DNA of 64,000 nt, taken from positions 4,868,401-4,932,400 of the forward strand of contig CAADRB010000001.1 in assembly GCA_900708905.1 (NCBI GenBank), given 5' to 3'. Made by a program: the position numbers and the translations under genes. This document shows, piece after piece, positions 1 to 12,233 of the stretch (position 1 is its first letter; each line of letters begins with the position of its first letter). Source of the stretch: Hymenolepis diminuta. Lineage: Eukaryota; Platyhelminthes; Cestoda; Cyclophyllidea; Hymenolepididae. The notes under the pieces are model-generated. The model saw only the letters and a program-made list of their open reading frames with translations. It had not been told where the DNA came from and did not search any database.

Positions 1-373
1 GATAGTCCCTTTGAGGGTGTTTCTTAGAAGAGAAGGAGACTCTTGGTTGTGTAAAAGCGGATATAAGTAGTGGTTAATAAATATGCGTTTGGTTTTGCAA
101 AAATGAGCCAATAATATAGGTTACATGGGTGCAAATCTGGGACCCCAAAGTCATTAAAATGTCATCTTCTTGACAAGGTAGTAAATGTGCTGAAGTCATG
201 TTGCTGTTTCAGCCTCCTTAATTATGGAATAGTTTTTTGAATATACAAACACTGTGTTTTTCACTCATGTCTAACTAAATGTCTTTCTGAATATATATTT
301 ACTCTTATCTATGTTATTTTCTGACGCGTAGTTTATTACCGCTCTAATATTGTGCATAAGCAATTTGTAAACA

Positions 374-655
374 TGCTATATATGAGAAAATAATATTTCC
401 CTCCAAAATAATTCTCATATGTGAGATTCCTTATTTTCACCTTTTATAATTCCCTTTCACTCATACGATTTTATTTACATTACGATATTACTTGACGGAT
501 AATGTAAATCCACCTATCGAAACGACAACGTGTGCCTTATACTGATATGGTGGTTTGGGTCGTTTTGTATTGTCGGGTGGTACTTATAACTAGTGCGATT
601 TCTTGGGTAATCTGAGTCGGTTACTATATCCTACAGAGGAGAGCGGATCATGACA
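374..655 (+). repeat. Diverged solo LTR, family A, in the m-AAA intron
   Basis: About 282 bp matching, end to end, the solo LTR at 62917-63207 read on its minus strand. It starts TGCTATATATGAG (family start TGTTACATATAAG) and ends ATGACA. Shared internal blocks include GGTTTGGGTCG, ATTTACATTACG and GTCGGTTAC. No target duplication is visible (AAACA versus GGTGC). It ends 86 bp before the first recognised m-AAA exon, so it sits in the preceding intron. Confidence 0.65.
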
Positions 656-741
656 GGTGCTATAAGTGATGGACATGACTACCGTGACTCGAAATCCTGC
701 TTGAATATTTATATTTATATGCTTATATTTTGCCTTTTTAG

Positions 742-3000
742 GTGCCGCAAAGCGTTCAGGTGCCCCATCTCAACCAGAACGTCGTGTGGCTGCCGTGATG
801 GAGGCTGGACGTGCCTTGGTAGCCTCTCTGCTTCCTTCAACCGGACTCATCCCCTTTCGAGTCTCCATAGTACCCCGCGTCTCTTCCGGCGATGCCGATC
901 CCTCAGGCGCAGGTTCCCTCGGATTCACTCAGTTTCTTCCCGAGGAACGGTACCTTCTCAATTCCGACGACATTGCTGACAGACTCACTGTGCTTGTTGC
1001 TGGGCGAGCTGCCGAAGAGTTCGTGTTCAAGGCTTCGTCTACTGGTTAAATTGAATCTCTTTAACTTCTGTCCCTCTGTCAGATTTCGTTTAATTGTGTG
1101 TTTGTTTTTCAGCCTCAGAACGACTCTTGAAGAAAGCGACCGAGTTGGCCTATAAGGAAGTTCGTGAATGGGGCATGTCCATGGTCGTTGGTAATCTCAG
1201 CTTTGGTGTAAGTTTGTTTATTTAAACTTTTTTTGAAGTGATTTTAAATGTAGCCTTATAGACTATAGAGATTTGTTGAGCCGAAATTCTTTCGATATTC
1301 ACCTTACAACTGGATGAAGAAGAGAGAGACTGTTGGTTGGAGAGCTTTATGGGAAACAGAGAGACAATTCAGAGGAGTGAGAGAGTGCGGTAGTGCTGTG
1401 CTGTGGATGTGTATGCACACGTTTTTTTATATAAGGCGATAAACGCATTTAAGAAAAACGAAAAAGTAGGGAATGACTCAACAGCGATTTCTTTTCTTTA
1501 GACGGTGAGCGGGAGTGTTTAAGTTTAGAGAGTCGAATGTACTACCCCTATGAATACAGAATTTGAGAAAGAAAGCTAAAATGAATATATTACTACTGTC
1601 TATATGTTGAATAGAAGCCGTATTTAGAATTTACAGAGGCTTATTTGAGTCTTAAATAAATAGGTGTAGTTTTGGTGAAGTTCCAGAAATGTATAATGAG
1701 TAACAGGATTGAGTCGCCAATCTGAAAGTTCTCTTTTGATGTTGCGTATGATTGTCCAAAATCGATGAGTGTTTAACGCTGTTCGTATTCATTTAAATAT
1801 ATATTATTTAAAAAGCCTTTACTAAAGTGTGCATAACTTCCAGTATTAATGTCACTGGCAGAGGAGAACAGTAACATTTGAAGAACTTAGACCCGAACAG
1901 GGAAGAGTTCTCTGCAGCTTGAATAATGATGGCGGTTTATCATTTACTCCGATATTGAGAGCCTGAATGCCACAGTAACAGAATATCTATTATTGGAGGA
2001 AACGGAGAAAAAGGTAGTCTTGTAACTATTTGGCCAAAATTGTGATTAAGTGGCAAAGTAAAGGTCGGAATCTGGTGTTATATCGATAAACAGAAGAGTC
2101 AGGCAGAGAACGGTATGAGAAATGTAGGCATAAATAAGATCACCGTGTATGAATAGATTGCCCACCCTTACTGATTAATGGGTTGATTATCTCATTTATA
2201 TGGTCGTTTATTAATAAATATGATGCGTATTGTAGTAAAGGACAAGTAAATGCATAACTTTAGCTGTGAGGAAATTAGTTGAGAAAAGGATAGGGGGACT
2301 TGGTCGGTGGGATTCTGGATTTTTACTTCTTTTCAGCTCGAAAGAATATTTGCTTCAGCTTTGCAAATGGTTTTCTGAAGAAACTTGCACGGAATCCGAT
2401 GACATTCTGCTATTTGGCCTCTCAGCAGTATTTATCTTTTATTAGGCTTAAAGTAACTTAAAGTTGGGCACTGAAAGTGCTTCTTGATCCTTTTGCTTGA
2501 GGAACAGGGATTCCATCGATAATGCAATGGCATTGCCTTTTACTGCGAACATTCTCATATTCATCTTCATTTCTCGTTTTTATTCGAATTTCCATAAGGT
2601 GGGGAAAAATAAGGAACAGAAATTAACGGTTATTTTAGCCATAATGACTTCATAGGTATATTGATCGATTTGCCTTAGCCGTGATTATCTCATCCGCTCA
2701 TTTGCATACACGGGCTTTTCAGTGTATAGTTTGTTATAAACACTCAATGTTTCATTGTAGGATCCTTCACAAAATCCCTACAGCGTAGAGCCCTACAGCA
2801 AGAGGACAGCAGCTCTAATTGACAGTGAAGTGCAACGTCTAATAAACGAAGCCTTTCAACGAGCTGTAAAACTTATTCGAGAGAATGAGCCGAAGTTGCG
2901 TCGTATAGTTGATGCTCTTTTAGAGAAGGAGGTTCTTGCTGCTGATGAATTGAAAGCCATTATGGAGGATTCGACGCTTGTTGCCACTGCCTCAGTGTAG
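742..3000 (+). CDS. m-AAA protease (AFG3-like/paraplegin) C-terminal exons, zinc site lost
   Basis: Three exons, 742-1044, 1113-1207 and 2761-3000 (stop TAG), encode the peptidase M41 part of a mitochondrial inner-membrane AAA protease; the AAA+ part must lie upstream of the window. Seen: acceptor ending at 741, donors at 1045 and 1208 (GTAAGT), acceptors at 1112 and 2760, phases compatible. Diagnostic stretches are VSIVPR, LGFTQFLPEERYL, GRAAEEF, a PYS...LID.EV block and ALLEKEV, all typical of AFG3L2/SPG7. In intact enzymes the zinc site is HEAGH plus a downstream Asp. Here the aligned motif is MEAGR, both His changed and only the Glu kept, and the TGAxxD segment reads STASERL with no Asp at the expected place. 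An alternative acceptor at 1118 would also leave no Asp. Inference: a proteolytically dead subunit that may act as a structural partner. The C-terminal helix block resembles AFG3L slightly more than paraplegin. A poly(A) signal follows at 3048. Confidence 0.85.
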
Positions 3001-3047
3001 ATTTTGCTCGACTTTTCTTTTTCATTTATATTACTCCTTTTCTATAT

Positions 3048-3053
3048 AATAAA
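3048..3053 (+). promoter_or_regulatory. Poly(A) signal of the m-AAA gene
   Basis: AATAAA lies 48 nt after the stop codon at 3000, at a usual distance for a short 3' UTR. It supports 3000 as the true end of the reading frame. Confidence 0.6.
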
Positions 3054-3059
3054 AAAGCG

Positions 3060-6000
3060 ATTTACATTTTAAACCTCAGAATTGTTTTTCATTGCTAAGC
3101 GTAAAGTCCTGCATTACATTATTAGATAGATAAAAAATGCTAGTTCACCTTGAACAAACTCTCATGAGCGGAAATATTTGGGAAGATCATCAAAGTTGTA
3201 TAAAATAGTTCGATAAATTAATCGAGCTAGCGCTGGTAAAATTTTTCAAGTGTGATTCCTATGAAAAAGGGGATAGCTTAGTGTTCTAAAGCCTGGGAAA
3301 TGTAGTCTGATAAGGGGCCTTTCTTTTAAATTATTACGAATTTCATTAAAAAATAAAGTTGAAAGAAAAGCAGAATTACATTGACTTATGTTTGATGAGA
3401 AACCCAGCTGAGATGAAGCTAAGATAGGTGGGCGAAGTCGGTTTGTTTATGATTAATTTATGCGCATGTTTCAGCGTTTATTCCCTTCGTAGCTAATTGT
3501 GTCAAAAAAAGAGGTTAAAAAATTAAGTAGTTCATGGGAGTGTTATCTTATTCACGACGCAGGAGAAACAATTCCCTTGTGTAAGGCAGCTAGTTTTGTC
3601 CTTTTTTAGACAATTTAAACGATAGATAATAGTCTTGGTATTATAAAACCAATATATTGAGGTATTTTCGATGATTAAACACTCGATGGAGTCAAAGATT
3701 CCAGACTTTGTCTTATCACGTTTGTAACGTATTGGGAATTGCGCATAAAGACATCAGAAGACCAAGGGACAACAAGTCTTGATTAAATCACATTTGAGTA
3801 CATTCTCAAGTTCCAATGGTAGAGTTAGATGCAAACATCCCATAGGAATTAATAGTGACCTCCAAAATTTAAATATCCGAACGCCACATCTCTGGAACTG
3901 AGTTTAGAACTTATGAGAGGTGTCGGTGGTCAAATTCTTTAGTGTTTGCTAACTGTCTATATCTTACATAGAAACTGAAAGTGAGACAATAATTTTTTCA
4001 TATGATAATAAATGCCCTCGGCCGTTTATTGTCTCCTTCCTTGCGACTTCATATCTTGGGACCTTATCCAAAATTGTGCTGAATTCTATTCGAAAACCTC
4101 TTTCTTTTTGTTCGAGTTCTTCCAAGGTTCTCAATGATGAAGTTTTGGTTTATCCAATTCAATGACGCAATGAATAAGTTGCATCTTTTCCTTTCTACCT
4201 CAAAAGGTTCCCTACCTTTCCCAGTGACCGGAATCCACTTTTCTTAAGCTGACTGTGGTATACTACAATTGGACAAGTCCTATTCTTTAACCTTGCCTGT
4301 CAAAGTTCCTTAATAATTTTTGCTTGAATGGGAAGAAAGCATCGATCTAGCTGGAGATATCTTGCTTATATTATGAAATATCACATCCACGGTATTAAAT
4401 ACAAAGATCACTTAATGTTAGGCTGCAAAACACAATAAGAAAAGCACGGGATTAGTAACAATAGTACCATAATGGGACTATCAGAGAGAAAGTGTGAGGG
4501 AGAGGAGAGCAAGAGAAGAGGGTAGGAGCCGACTGAATGATCTAACTGTAGGACCTGACCGGCAGAAAGTAGAGAAGAGAGTGCCAAGTAGATGCATGTT
4601 AGAAAACGAAGAACGTAGAAGTCTGGACTCAGATAATTTTCCACCTGGGCTTGCATAGATAAATTCAGTGGACAGTGGGAATAGTATGAGAATTCAGTTG
4701 TAAAGATATAAGTAAATTTTTGGAGATTAAATGAAAAAAGAGGGGCTGTGGGTTTGTCTGATGACTATTTAGGATTTTAGCTAGACGTGCGAATGTATGC
4801 ATTTATGACTATAAGGTCTAAACCTTTTGATAACCGCCTAAAAAAATTCACTCAGCCTATGAAATTGGCAAATCCCGGACATCTCACACAAATTTAAACG
4901 GAAAATATTTGTTTGAATTAAGCATTTCAAATGTATTAACAGATTAAATCAACATTCACTGATTAAAAGCCACCAAGCACGTTGATACTGAGGTATTGGG
5001 AATAGGTTATACAAGTGACTACGGTAGCGCTGTATAGAAGCTCCCACGTCGGTGCGCAGACTAACAGGAGCACAGAGTATTATTCAGCATGAGAGGACAG
5101 GATATTTTTTGCTATGATAGTCAAAAATCCAAACCGCTTTAGAGGTTGCCGTTGCAGCAAAATCATCTCTAACTTTTATACTACTTGATGTCCGGTTCTT
5201 TCTCCTTCATATATCTTATAGACCTTGCATCTCTTCATTTTAACTCGCTTTATAACTAAAACGTTTCTAAATAATGATTATTTAGACCACGCCTTAAACG
5301 CCATTCAGGAATCTTTGCAGGGAAGAGTCATGTCTTCACTGTATTGAAATTTTTCCTGCCTGTCGAAATTCGATTACTATTTTCACATGTACTATATAAT
5401 AGTTTAGTTTTCCTGTGACCAGCCACTAACCTCAAGCCGCTTATGAATCTGCATTCATTTTGCCACCTTATTCCTTCTTAGCAACATTTCCCCTTTTCGC
5501 TCATCATGAAAGCTTCCAGCAGTCTTTGTTCATTTTCTATTTTGAAGTAGTCCGGTTCATATAGGCTTAGAAAGACAAAAATTTTAACAAGTTTTCTATT
5601 TCAGTGGTTTCTAAGGTCTAGTCCTTTTCTTAACCTGCCTCAAAGAGAGAAAACAACAAGTTTGATCTGTGACATAACTTCCAAGTTTATTTCAGATCCA
5701 TGTGAGTATATTTCACACAGGCACATCAGTCAGTTTGAATTTCCAAGCTAAAGTAATTTGATATAACCTTTTCTTCTCTAAATCGCAATATTTACAGATC
5801 TTTTATGGTATTTTAGCCAAAATCGGATTATTGTATATGGATCACATTTATCTATTAGTCTGTATTCATATTATCTGTCTACAGAGAACAAAGGAATTTT
5901 GAAAGTTTAACCTGTTAACAATTCTCCTGAAATAGACTAGCATAATAGTAGTGAATTTCATACAAGTGAAATAAATGTTAGGTGCGTAGCTGATTTTGAT

Positions 6001-6680
6001 AAATAACGGTGATCTCCTGAATAAGCAGACATCCATGCACAGTTTGAATTTTATTCTCTCTACTGTATTGCACTCATCACCAGACTCCCGTCTAGTCTAT
6101 TTATTCCTTGTCATTTTCTCACTCTGCCCATCAGATAAATTTAGTCACTCTACTTTCTTCTTATATTGATAAATCGGTCTTAACAATTTAGCCGGTCTGA
6201 GATGGGAATTTAGCTAACCTGGCTTTTTCGGTTAGCAATCTAACAGTGTGTGAACATCCAAGTTAACACTAATAGGAGACAAACGTGTGCAGCAACATAC
6301 TTCTCAAAAGTTTTCTTTTGTTCAAGACAAGTTTTAGACAAAGCATCTTCATAGTAATTGCGTGGCGTGGACTAATATGATAGAATTCAAATACAACCTA
6401 TCCAGTCAGAACGGGTGAAGATTACAGTTTTTTATAATATTGCATTGGACTAATAAAATCATGGTGAAAATATGTAAAATTTATATTTTGAAGAAAAAAC
6501 TTAAGTAAATAACAAGTCTGCAAATAGTGGGAATGGCAACAAAAAACCAATGTAAACTTTTTATTCGTGTCTTTGAAGATGAGAAATGCGTGTCCTTACA
6601 TGAATTAATTTTCAGTTTTGAATCGAAAAAAGGTAGGCTAAGTTGAAATTCGGGTTTTAACAATTAACTATTCACGTTTT
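3060..6680. other. Intergenic stretch without recognised genes
   Basis: AT-rich DNA after the m-AAA gene. The only open frame of note (4408-4656, minus) is leucine/serine-rich with no family signature or splice context. Nothing here was recognised as coding or as a copy of the repeats found elsewhere in the window. Confidence 0.5.
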
Positions 6681-6688
6681 CTTTCCAG

Positions 6689-6891
6689 AATTGCGCGATA
6701 TTGAGAGCTACATCTTACTGCATTTAAGTAGTGTACTAAACTATATACCGAAAGTATGCTGTGGGAAAATATCTCACTTTATCAATCGTAAACACAATTT
6801 ATATTTTCCCTTGCCCGTCCTTCTCACCCTCAAAAATAACAAAATTATATTTGTGGGACCACACACCTTAGATTATATTTTGGAAGGTTAA
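6689..6891 (+). CDS. Possible terminal exon, unknown protein
   Basis: A pyrimidine-rich acceptor (TTTTCTTTCCAG, ending at 6688) opens a frame of 67 codons to a TAA at 6889. The protein reads like real sequence (LRDIESYILLHLSSV near the start, FVGPHTLDYILEG at the end) but I do not recognise it. No upstream exon was found, and an open frame of this length can arise by chance in AT-rich DNA. It may be the last exon of a lineage-specific gene or a relic. Confidence 0.25.
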
Positions 6892-7244
6892 TCATAGTTG
6901 AAGTGTCAAGTTTTAACATCAACAGAAGGCAGCAAAATGGTTCAGAAATATCCATAGCGGTTCAAACGTTTTTCAACGGTCGTAGTTTGCTACTAAACCT
7001 GATGTATGTCGAGGTATTTCGAACTGACTCCGCGTAGTTCTTTCAAACGTCACGATGGTTGATTTAAGAATCGCATCATGGATTGCTTAATGAAGTTTTT
7101 GATCTTCAACAGCGTTATGTACGTGGCCAATTAATTTTATAATGGACTTTTTTTGGTACCATAGAGATGGTTGAACTATTATGTTTATAGCCATCGGATG
7201 AAGTTAAAAATGATCCCACGGCGTTGGATCGTGCTCTTTAACAG

Positions 7245-7421
7245 GATCAAAAGGTTATTTGTCGGATTCAATTCCAACATTACGCATTTGTTGATGAGTT
7301 AAATCGCTCTGCACTTTTGCTAAAAACTAAACGAATTGAAAAGACGGAGGGAGAAGAAATAGAGAATTTGATTCAAACATTCCTGCAACTTCCAAATCTC
7401 AAATCATCCCAATGTTTTTGA
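7245..7421 (+). CDS. Possible terminal exon, unknown protein
   Basis: The acceptor CTCTTTAACAG (ending 7244) is followed by 58 codons and TGA at 7419. The translation is charged and helical (a KRIEKTEGEEIENLIQTFL stretch near its centre) and unlike AT-rich noise. No partner exon or family was recognised. It could belong with the exon-like segment at 6689-6891, but each ends in a stop, so they cannot be consecutive exons of one transcript. Confidence 0.25.
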   Translation, partial: DQKVICRIQFQHYAFVDELNRSALLLKTKRIEKTEGEEIENLIQTFLQLPNLKSSQCF

Positions 7422-8175
7422 TCGAGCGAATTCATCAAATAAGCAAGTAGTGAATGTATCACATTTTGGAGGGTCAAACACCAACAATATTATTATATTC
7501 CTTTTGTTACTTCCATTTTGTTTTCTGTATATCGTTGTCCGAATTTTAATGCATTTAAGTTAGTTTGTAGTTGCTATCTTCTATTTATTCTCTTACTCCT
7601 CTTTATTGATTATATTACGCTATTATAAGTTTATTGTTAAAGATACCATGGCTTTTTTATGCTTTTATTCGTCTAATGTATCAGGATTCTTATTCCCTTT
7701 CTGTTTTATAGGACGTGTTTTTTGAGACAATTTAAGTGAAAGGTCGTGCAAAGGGAAGAATGGATGATGTATAGGTTTTACAATATGAATTCTCTAAGGA
7801 ATGGAAAGCATAACTTAAGATTTTGGGATCCTGGCCTTGAAGATCTTTGAATAATCTTCAGAGATTTTTAACAATTTCTGAATAAACAGCTATAATAATA
7901 AGAAAAGAAGCAGCTTGAATTAAGTATTAAATAAATTCAAGGAAATTTGTGAAACTAAGGAAACAGCAGAGGATATTCTCAGATTGATTCATCTGCTCTT
8001 CCAGTTGATAGAATCTCTTTATTTCCCAACAGCTTTCTCGCAAACTTGGGCGACTACTGGATGATAATCTAGCACCAATAAATAGACCGGCTTTTCCAAA
8101 GTGGTGCTTCAAATAGCCTCACCCTATGGTCCATTTCTTCCCATATATATTGTCATTAAGACATTTTGAGACGTA

Positions 8176-8550
8176 TGTGGGGTTCACAACGCTAACAAGA
8201 CTGATTGGATCACGTGCGCTAGAACTCACCACGGGAAGTGCGGCCATGTAACCGGTCACGTTGAGATCAAGCGCGGCCGTGTGTGCAGAGACCTGCCCAA
8301 CCAATCAGCAATCAAGATCCCAGCAGCCCAGCATGGTTTTGTATTTAATGACTAAGCTTTTACGAAAAGAAACAACGAAGTGGTCAATGAACCCTCTTCA
8401 CTCAGCATCTTACCGGTTCTTACCATTTTGGGCATAGCTTAGCTAATTTGGGAGTGAATTGGTATTAGAGGACTCTACTAGAGGCTATTTGGACTGCTAG
8501 GAGGATTACTTAGGTTTAGCAAAAGAATTATTGGTGTAGCATCCGCTACA
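8176..8550 (+). repeat. LTR-like repeat, family B, possible solo LTR
   Basis: This 375-bp unit starts TGTGGGGTTCAC and ends GCATCCGCTACA, so it has TG...CA termini. The flanks are CGTA on both sides (8172-8175 and 8551-8554), a possible 4-bp target duplication. A second copy at 47056-47409 shares both ends and most of the interior, for example CCAATCAGCAATCAAGATCC and GGTTTTGTATTTAATG. Orientation is arbitrary. No internal retroelement sequence adjoins it. The open frames across it are not credible genes. Confidence 0.6.
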
Positions 8551-9735
8551 CGTATGTCTTTGGATCTGCAAGGTAAGTTAAAACAAAAAATATACTAAAT
8601 TTTAGTTAAAAAATAATTTTATTTTGTTGATCATTTCACAAATTGAAGATCGTACGAATTTATTGTGGATAGGGAAGATGCTCGGCCTTCATTTAGTCAC
8701 AGCGTGGATATACGATTGCAAGGAACTCGAAACATTTACGAAATTCGAAGAGATTTCGAGAACACTAATAAAATTTTGAGAACTGAATAAGAATGAAAAA
8801 ATAAGTTTAGATTAGAATGATATGTCCGTTTATAAAGTATATTTTTCAAACTTCGGGATGCATAGCTATAATTTTGATAATGTAATTTAGGGAATAGAGA
8901 AGGCGATTTTGACCGAAATTCGGGATTTTTAGTTCCTAACGCCTCAGTTCCGAATAATATTTGCCATTGTTTCTTAAACGAGCATCCTTAGAAGAAACTC
9001 GCATTGAATCTAATGTCAACGTTGGGGATAGCAGTCCGGTTTATGACCTTGTAATCTCCCTTGTCCTATATAAAATTTAATACAGAGATTGGGTTTTAAA
9101 CATTCTTTTCAATCCTGAGATTTTATTCAGATTTAAAATAATAAGTGAAACTTAAAAGAATCTAAAGATCCTAAATAGAATACATCGTATCTCGATCACA
9201 TACCATTGTATTGTGTTAATTGCAACTGATTAGGGGACAAACTACGCACACTTGACGCCGGGGTAAAGTCACTCACAGTGAAGTTGCTATGTCTTAAGGG
9301 GAACCCGAAAATATGTCCGAAATGGAATAGAAGTAAGAATGAATTTAGGGTATCAAAAGTTTCTTACGCCACTTGAGTATCACTCTCAACGGATTTCAAA
9401 TCTTTCTCAATTGGTTCAGTAGATAGCATCAGGATCTTATATTCCAAAGTTAAAATTTCAGCATTTCGTCTCAAGTCAGCTGAGTGACTTCGGATTCGTC
9501 CCTATCCAAATTCCAATAATCTGTTAATTTAATTAAGTAGTTGATTCTGCTCTTTTTTTATTTTAGCCAAGGAAAGATTAAACATATATTATCATTATTA
9601 TCGTAAATGAATTTCTTTATCAGCGTTCTTACTTGCGAAGTGAACCAGTTAAAATATGTTGTGATCCTGCTGGAAACGATAGCGGAATATTATTTTAGAT
9701 TTATGCGGAAGAATTGTTTTATGAATTTGTTTCAG

Positions 9736-9801
9736 GAATTTTGTATCAAGGAGTACAGTTTAAAAGTAAAATATCAAATGAAGCAACCACACCAGTCTGT
9801 G
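9736..9801 (+). CDS. Possible 66-nt internal exon
   Basis: A segment flanked by a strong acceptor (TTTGTTTCAG) and a strong donor (GTAAGTGG) and open in phase 0: 22 codons beginning EFCIKEYSLKV. Both splice sites look good, but no homologous family or neighbouring exon was identified. It could be an orphan exon of an eroded gene or chance. Confidence 0.2.
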
Positions 9802-10692
9802 GTAAGTGGTTTATTACTCACAGTAAAGCCTAGACAATTACCAATTTTAATTATACGAGAGCAATAAAAGATTCCAGTATGAGTTTAAATGGGGTAAAAT
9901 TTATAGAAGAAATTAATAAGGAAGTCTAGATTTGGCTCTTCAGTTTGCGAGTGATTTAATACCCACAATATGCAGAACCTATTTTTTCGTTGATCGATTC
10001 GGATGGTCTTCCACGTCCATTAAATATCTGAAGTACATAGTATTAGAATTAGTAACAGTATTGGCAAAATATGAAAAAGAAATCTGAAAATACGTCTCCG
10101 TTGTGGTCAGTAAGTCATATTATGAAATGTAAAATCATTTTGAAAGATCAAGCCATAGGGAAGCATAAATCCATTTAAAGAGGTTAAGAATACTTTTGGG
10201 ATAAAATAGCCGGTGCGGAAATTGCCGGAAACAAAGGAAATACCATTCGTATTCAGGAATAAAATAACACGAATATAAATGCCGTCTGAAAAAATCTACT
10301 ATTTCCTCGATATATAGTGCTAATTAGAGATATACGATGATTTTATATCGTGGATGTAGCGATGGCCAAAGCGTTATATTTGAGTGAATTTTGCTTTTTG
10401 CAAATATATTTATCTTTCCCGATGTTTATAATAGCTTTGTCCTCCAATAGGACAATCATCTAACTGGCTTACGTCTCTCGACACCTTTCCTCAAAATTCT
10501 CTCTGCAAATGCAAGAACGCAAGATAGAAGTTGCTTAGACGATCAGTTCACACTCGAAAAGAGGTTCACTGTATGGGGATCTTTGGAGAATGTGAGAAGT
10601 AAAGTTCTGTTTGTTGAAGATATCCCGCTGTTAAGGGGCGTTAATAAATCAATTAATATCTCTCCACACTGGTTGACTGGTTGCAGAGTAGT

Positions 10693-10820
10693 ATCAGCAT
10701 CATACACTACAATTCAATAATCTCATTCGCCTTCACAAAGCGCCTGAATCTATTAGGCGAATGAAAGACATAGATGATCTCGGACCGAACTCGATAAAGC
10801 CTATCTGCAACAAATGCAGG
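10693..10820 (+). CDS. Possible exon of an unrecognised gene (approximate limits)
   Basis: From a possible acceptor (GAGTAG before TATCAG) the frame stays open for about 43 codons (YQHHTLQFNNLIRLHKAPES near the start, ending ICNKC) and stops at a possible donor AG|GTAACC. The mixed composition looks protein-like. It is close to the HECT-like fragment at 11045 and might belong to the same decayed gene, but this is inference only. Confidence 0.2.
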
Positions 10821-11044
10821 TAACCGTTGTCGATTTTAACTTGTACACGGAGTTATATTCATCATCCTCTGTAACTATTTACACGCAACAGTAAAAATTT
10901 TCTATTTTATGATTTTGCTGAATCCGAAGTTCCCTATTTTAACAGGTCATATGCAAAAATGTGATTCTGAAAGCCTTGTGCCCTAGGGAATTGGGCAAAT
11001 AAAATACAATTCAGAAGGAATCTGATAACAGTGACACTATTTAA

Positions 11045-11221
11045 ACTGAAGAAGAACTGAAGGAATTAATCTATGGCACAAATGGTCTGCCGACATTGTC
11101 ACCGACATTTGAGTATTTTATGCAAGTTTTGGCAAGTCTAGATGCAAAACAACATAATGAATTTTTACGTTGGTTAACAGAGTATTTCAACTTACTCCGG
11201 GAAGGACAGCAGAAACTCTGA
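11045..11221 (+). pseudogene. HECT-C-lobe-like coding fragment, probably a relic
   Basis: A 58-codon open segment ends at TGA 11219. It resembles the end of HECT ubiquitin-ligase domains: an acidic EEELKELIYG start, then SPTFEYFMQVLASL, then the NEFLRWLTEYFNLL position where HECT domains have FLQFVTG followed by LPxGGF and the catalytic Cys loop. That conserved tail, including the Cys, is missing here. The match is by eye and moderate, and could be a coincidence. Confidence 0.3.
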
Positions 11222-11903
11222 TACAGGTATTTCCATCACATTAAGATGATCTTTACTCTTGTGTGCAGATTTGATTACAAAAATATTTATTTTACAAATG
11301 ATATGGTAGTTTTTTATAATAATTAGAGTAGTTTAATAAATACAGGTATTTTAACGCGGCGCAGTTTGAGTTTTTGTGTGATTTATCTTTGGCAATTTTG
11401 AAATAGCCTTGATGAATTTTCTTTGTTTCTATTAGGACTTTAGTATTTATATTAACATATTTAACAACTATTCCCTTACTCATAGACAGGAACCTCAACA
11501 TCGAGTGTCTGTGCAAAATTTCATTGTACATTCAATGTACGTATTGTCATATCCAATATCCGAAAAAAACTTATGGGCCACGAATTTACAAAACAAACGG
11601 CATATAATGGACTTTTTTCATTAATCATGCAGTAAACAAGGTTGCAAATTTGAAGTAACGAAAATTGTGTTATAACATAAATCAATATAGTAATATTGCG
11701 AGATGACCAATATTAGGTTTTATTCAAACGAACAGTCCGTCATCGGTCTTGAAGAGAATTCGCAAAGCACATTGAATGGTATTTAGATAGATGTTTTCAA
11801 GCCGAGCATTAAATTTGTGTAATATTTTAAACAATGAACATCGACACTAAGTTAACACAACCGATACTGAACCTTATAAAGATGAGAAGGAAATGATGAA
11901 TGA

Positions 11904-12233
11904 CATCCGAAATCTGTCATTCCGAAAATTATCAGATTGTTTTCAAATGAAAAGTCCATAACTATAGGTTGTCTTAATATTGATTGTAAGCCAGATATCT
12001 GCATGAAAAGTAAATTCAGGAAAATCAAAATTTCACCTATTCATGCAGTAATCCAAAGGGAACCTGAAGGCGGATTTACACTTATCGACGAAAGCAAATT
12101 TGGAACCTATCTCAACTATATCCGAATAAAAGATAGACTGCGACTCGGAAACGGTGATATTATCTGCTTCAGTTGTGCCAATGGATTTCTAATTAGACCG
12201 GCAAAGAAATCGATAAGAAATCATCCGATCTGA
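11904..12233 (+). CDS. FHA-domain coding exon (fragment)
   Basis: An open frame from 11904 to TGA 12231 covers a whole forkhead-associated fold. It contains TIG followed by C (where FHA domains have the GR arginine), SPIHAVI matching the SxxH motif, LIDESKFGTYLN matching the LxDxSxNGTxxN block, and RLGNGDIICF matching the LxxGDxIxFG strand. SKFGTYLN is reminiscent of the nibrin (NBS1) SKYGTFVN variant. The phosphothreonine-binding arginine is Cys here, so phosphopeptide binding may be weakened. The codon at 11937 is TTG, not ATG, so the protein probably starts in an upstream exon I could not identify. A second open segment at 12715-12873 may follow, but no good donor precedes the TGA. It may be a diverged gene or a pseudogene. 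Confidence 0.5.
   Translation, partial: HPKSVIPKIIRLFSNEKSITIGCLNIDCKPDICMKSKFRKIKISPIHAVIQREPEGGFTLIDESKFGTYLNYIRIKDRLRLGNGDIICFSCANGFLIRPAKKSIRNHPI

Noticed and set aside
8119..8304. 61-residue minus-strand frame over the family B repeat
   Set aside because: The frame is broken in the second copy of the same repeat at 47056-47409 and has no motif.
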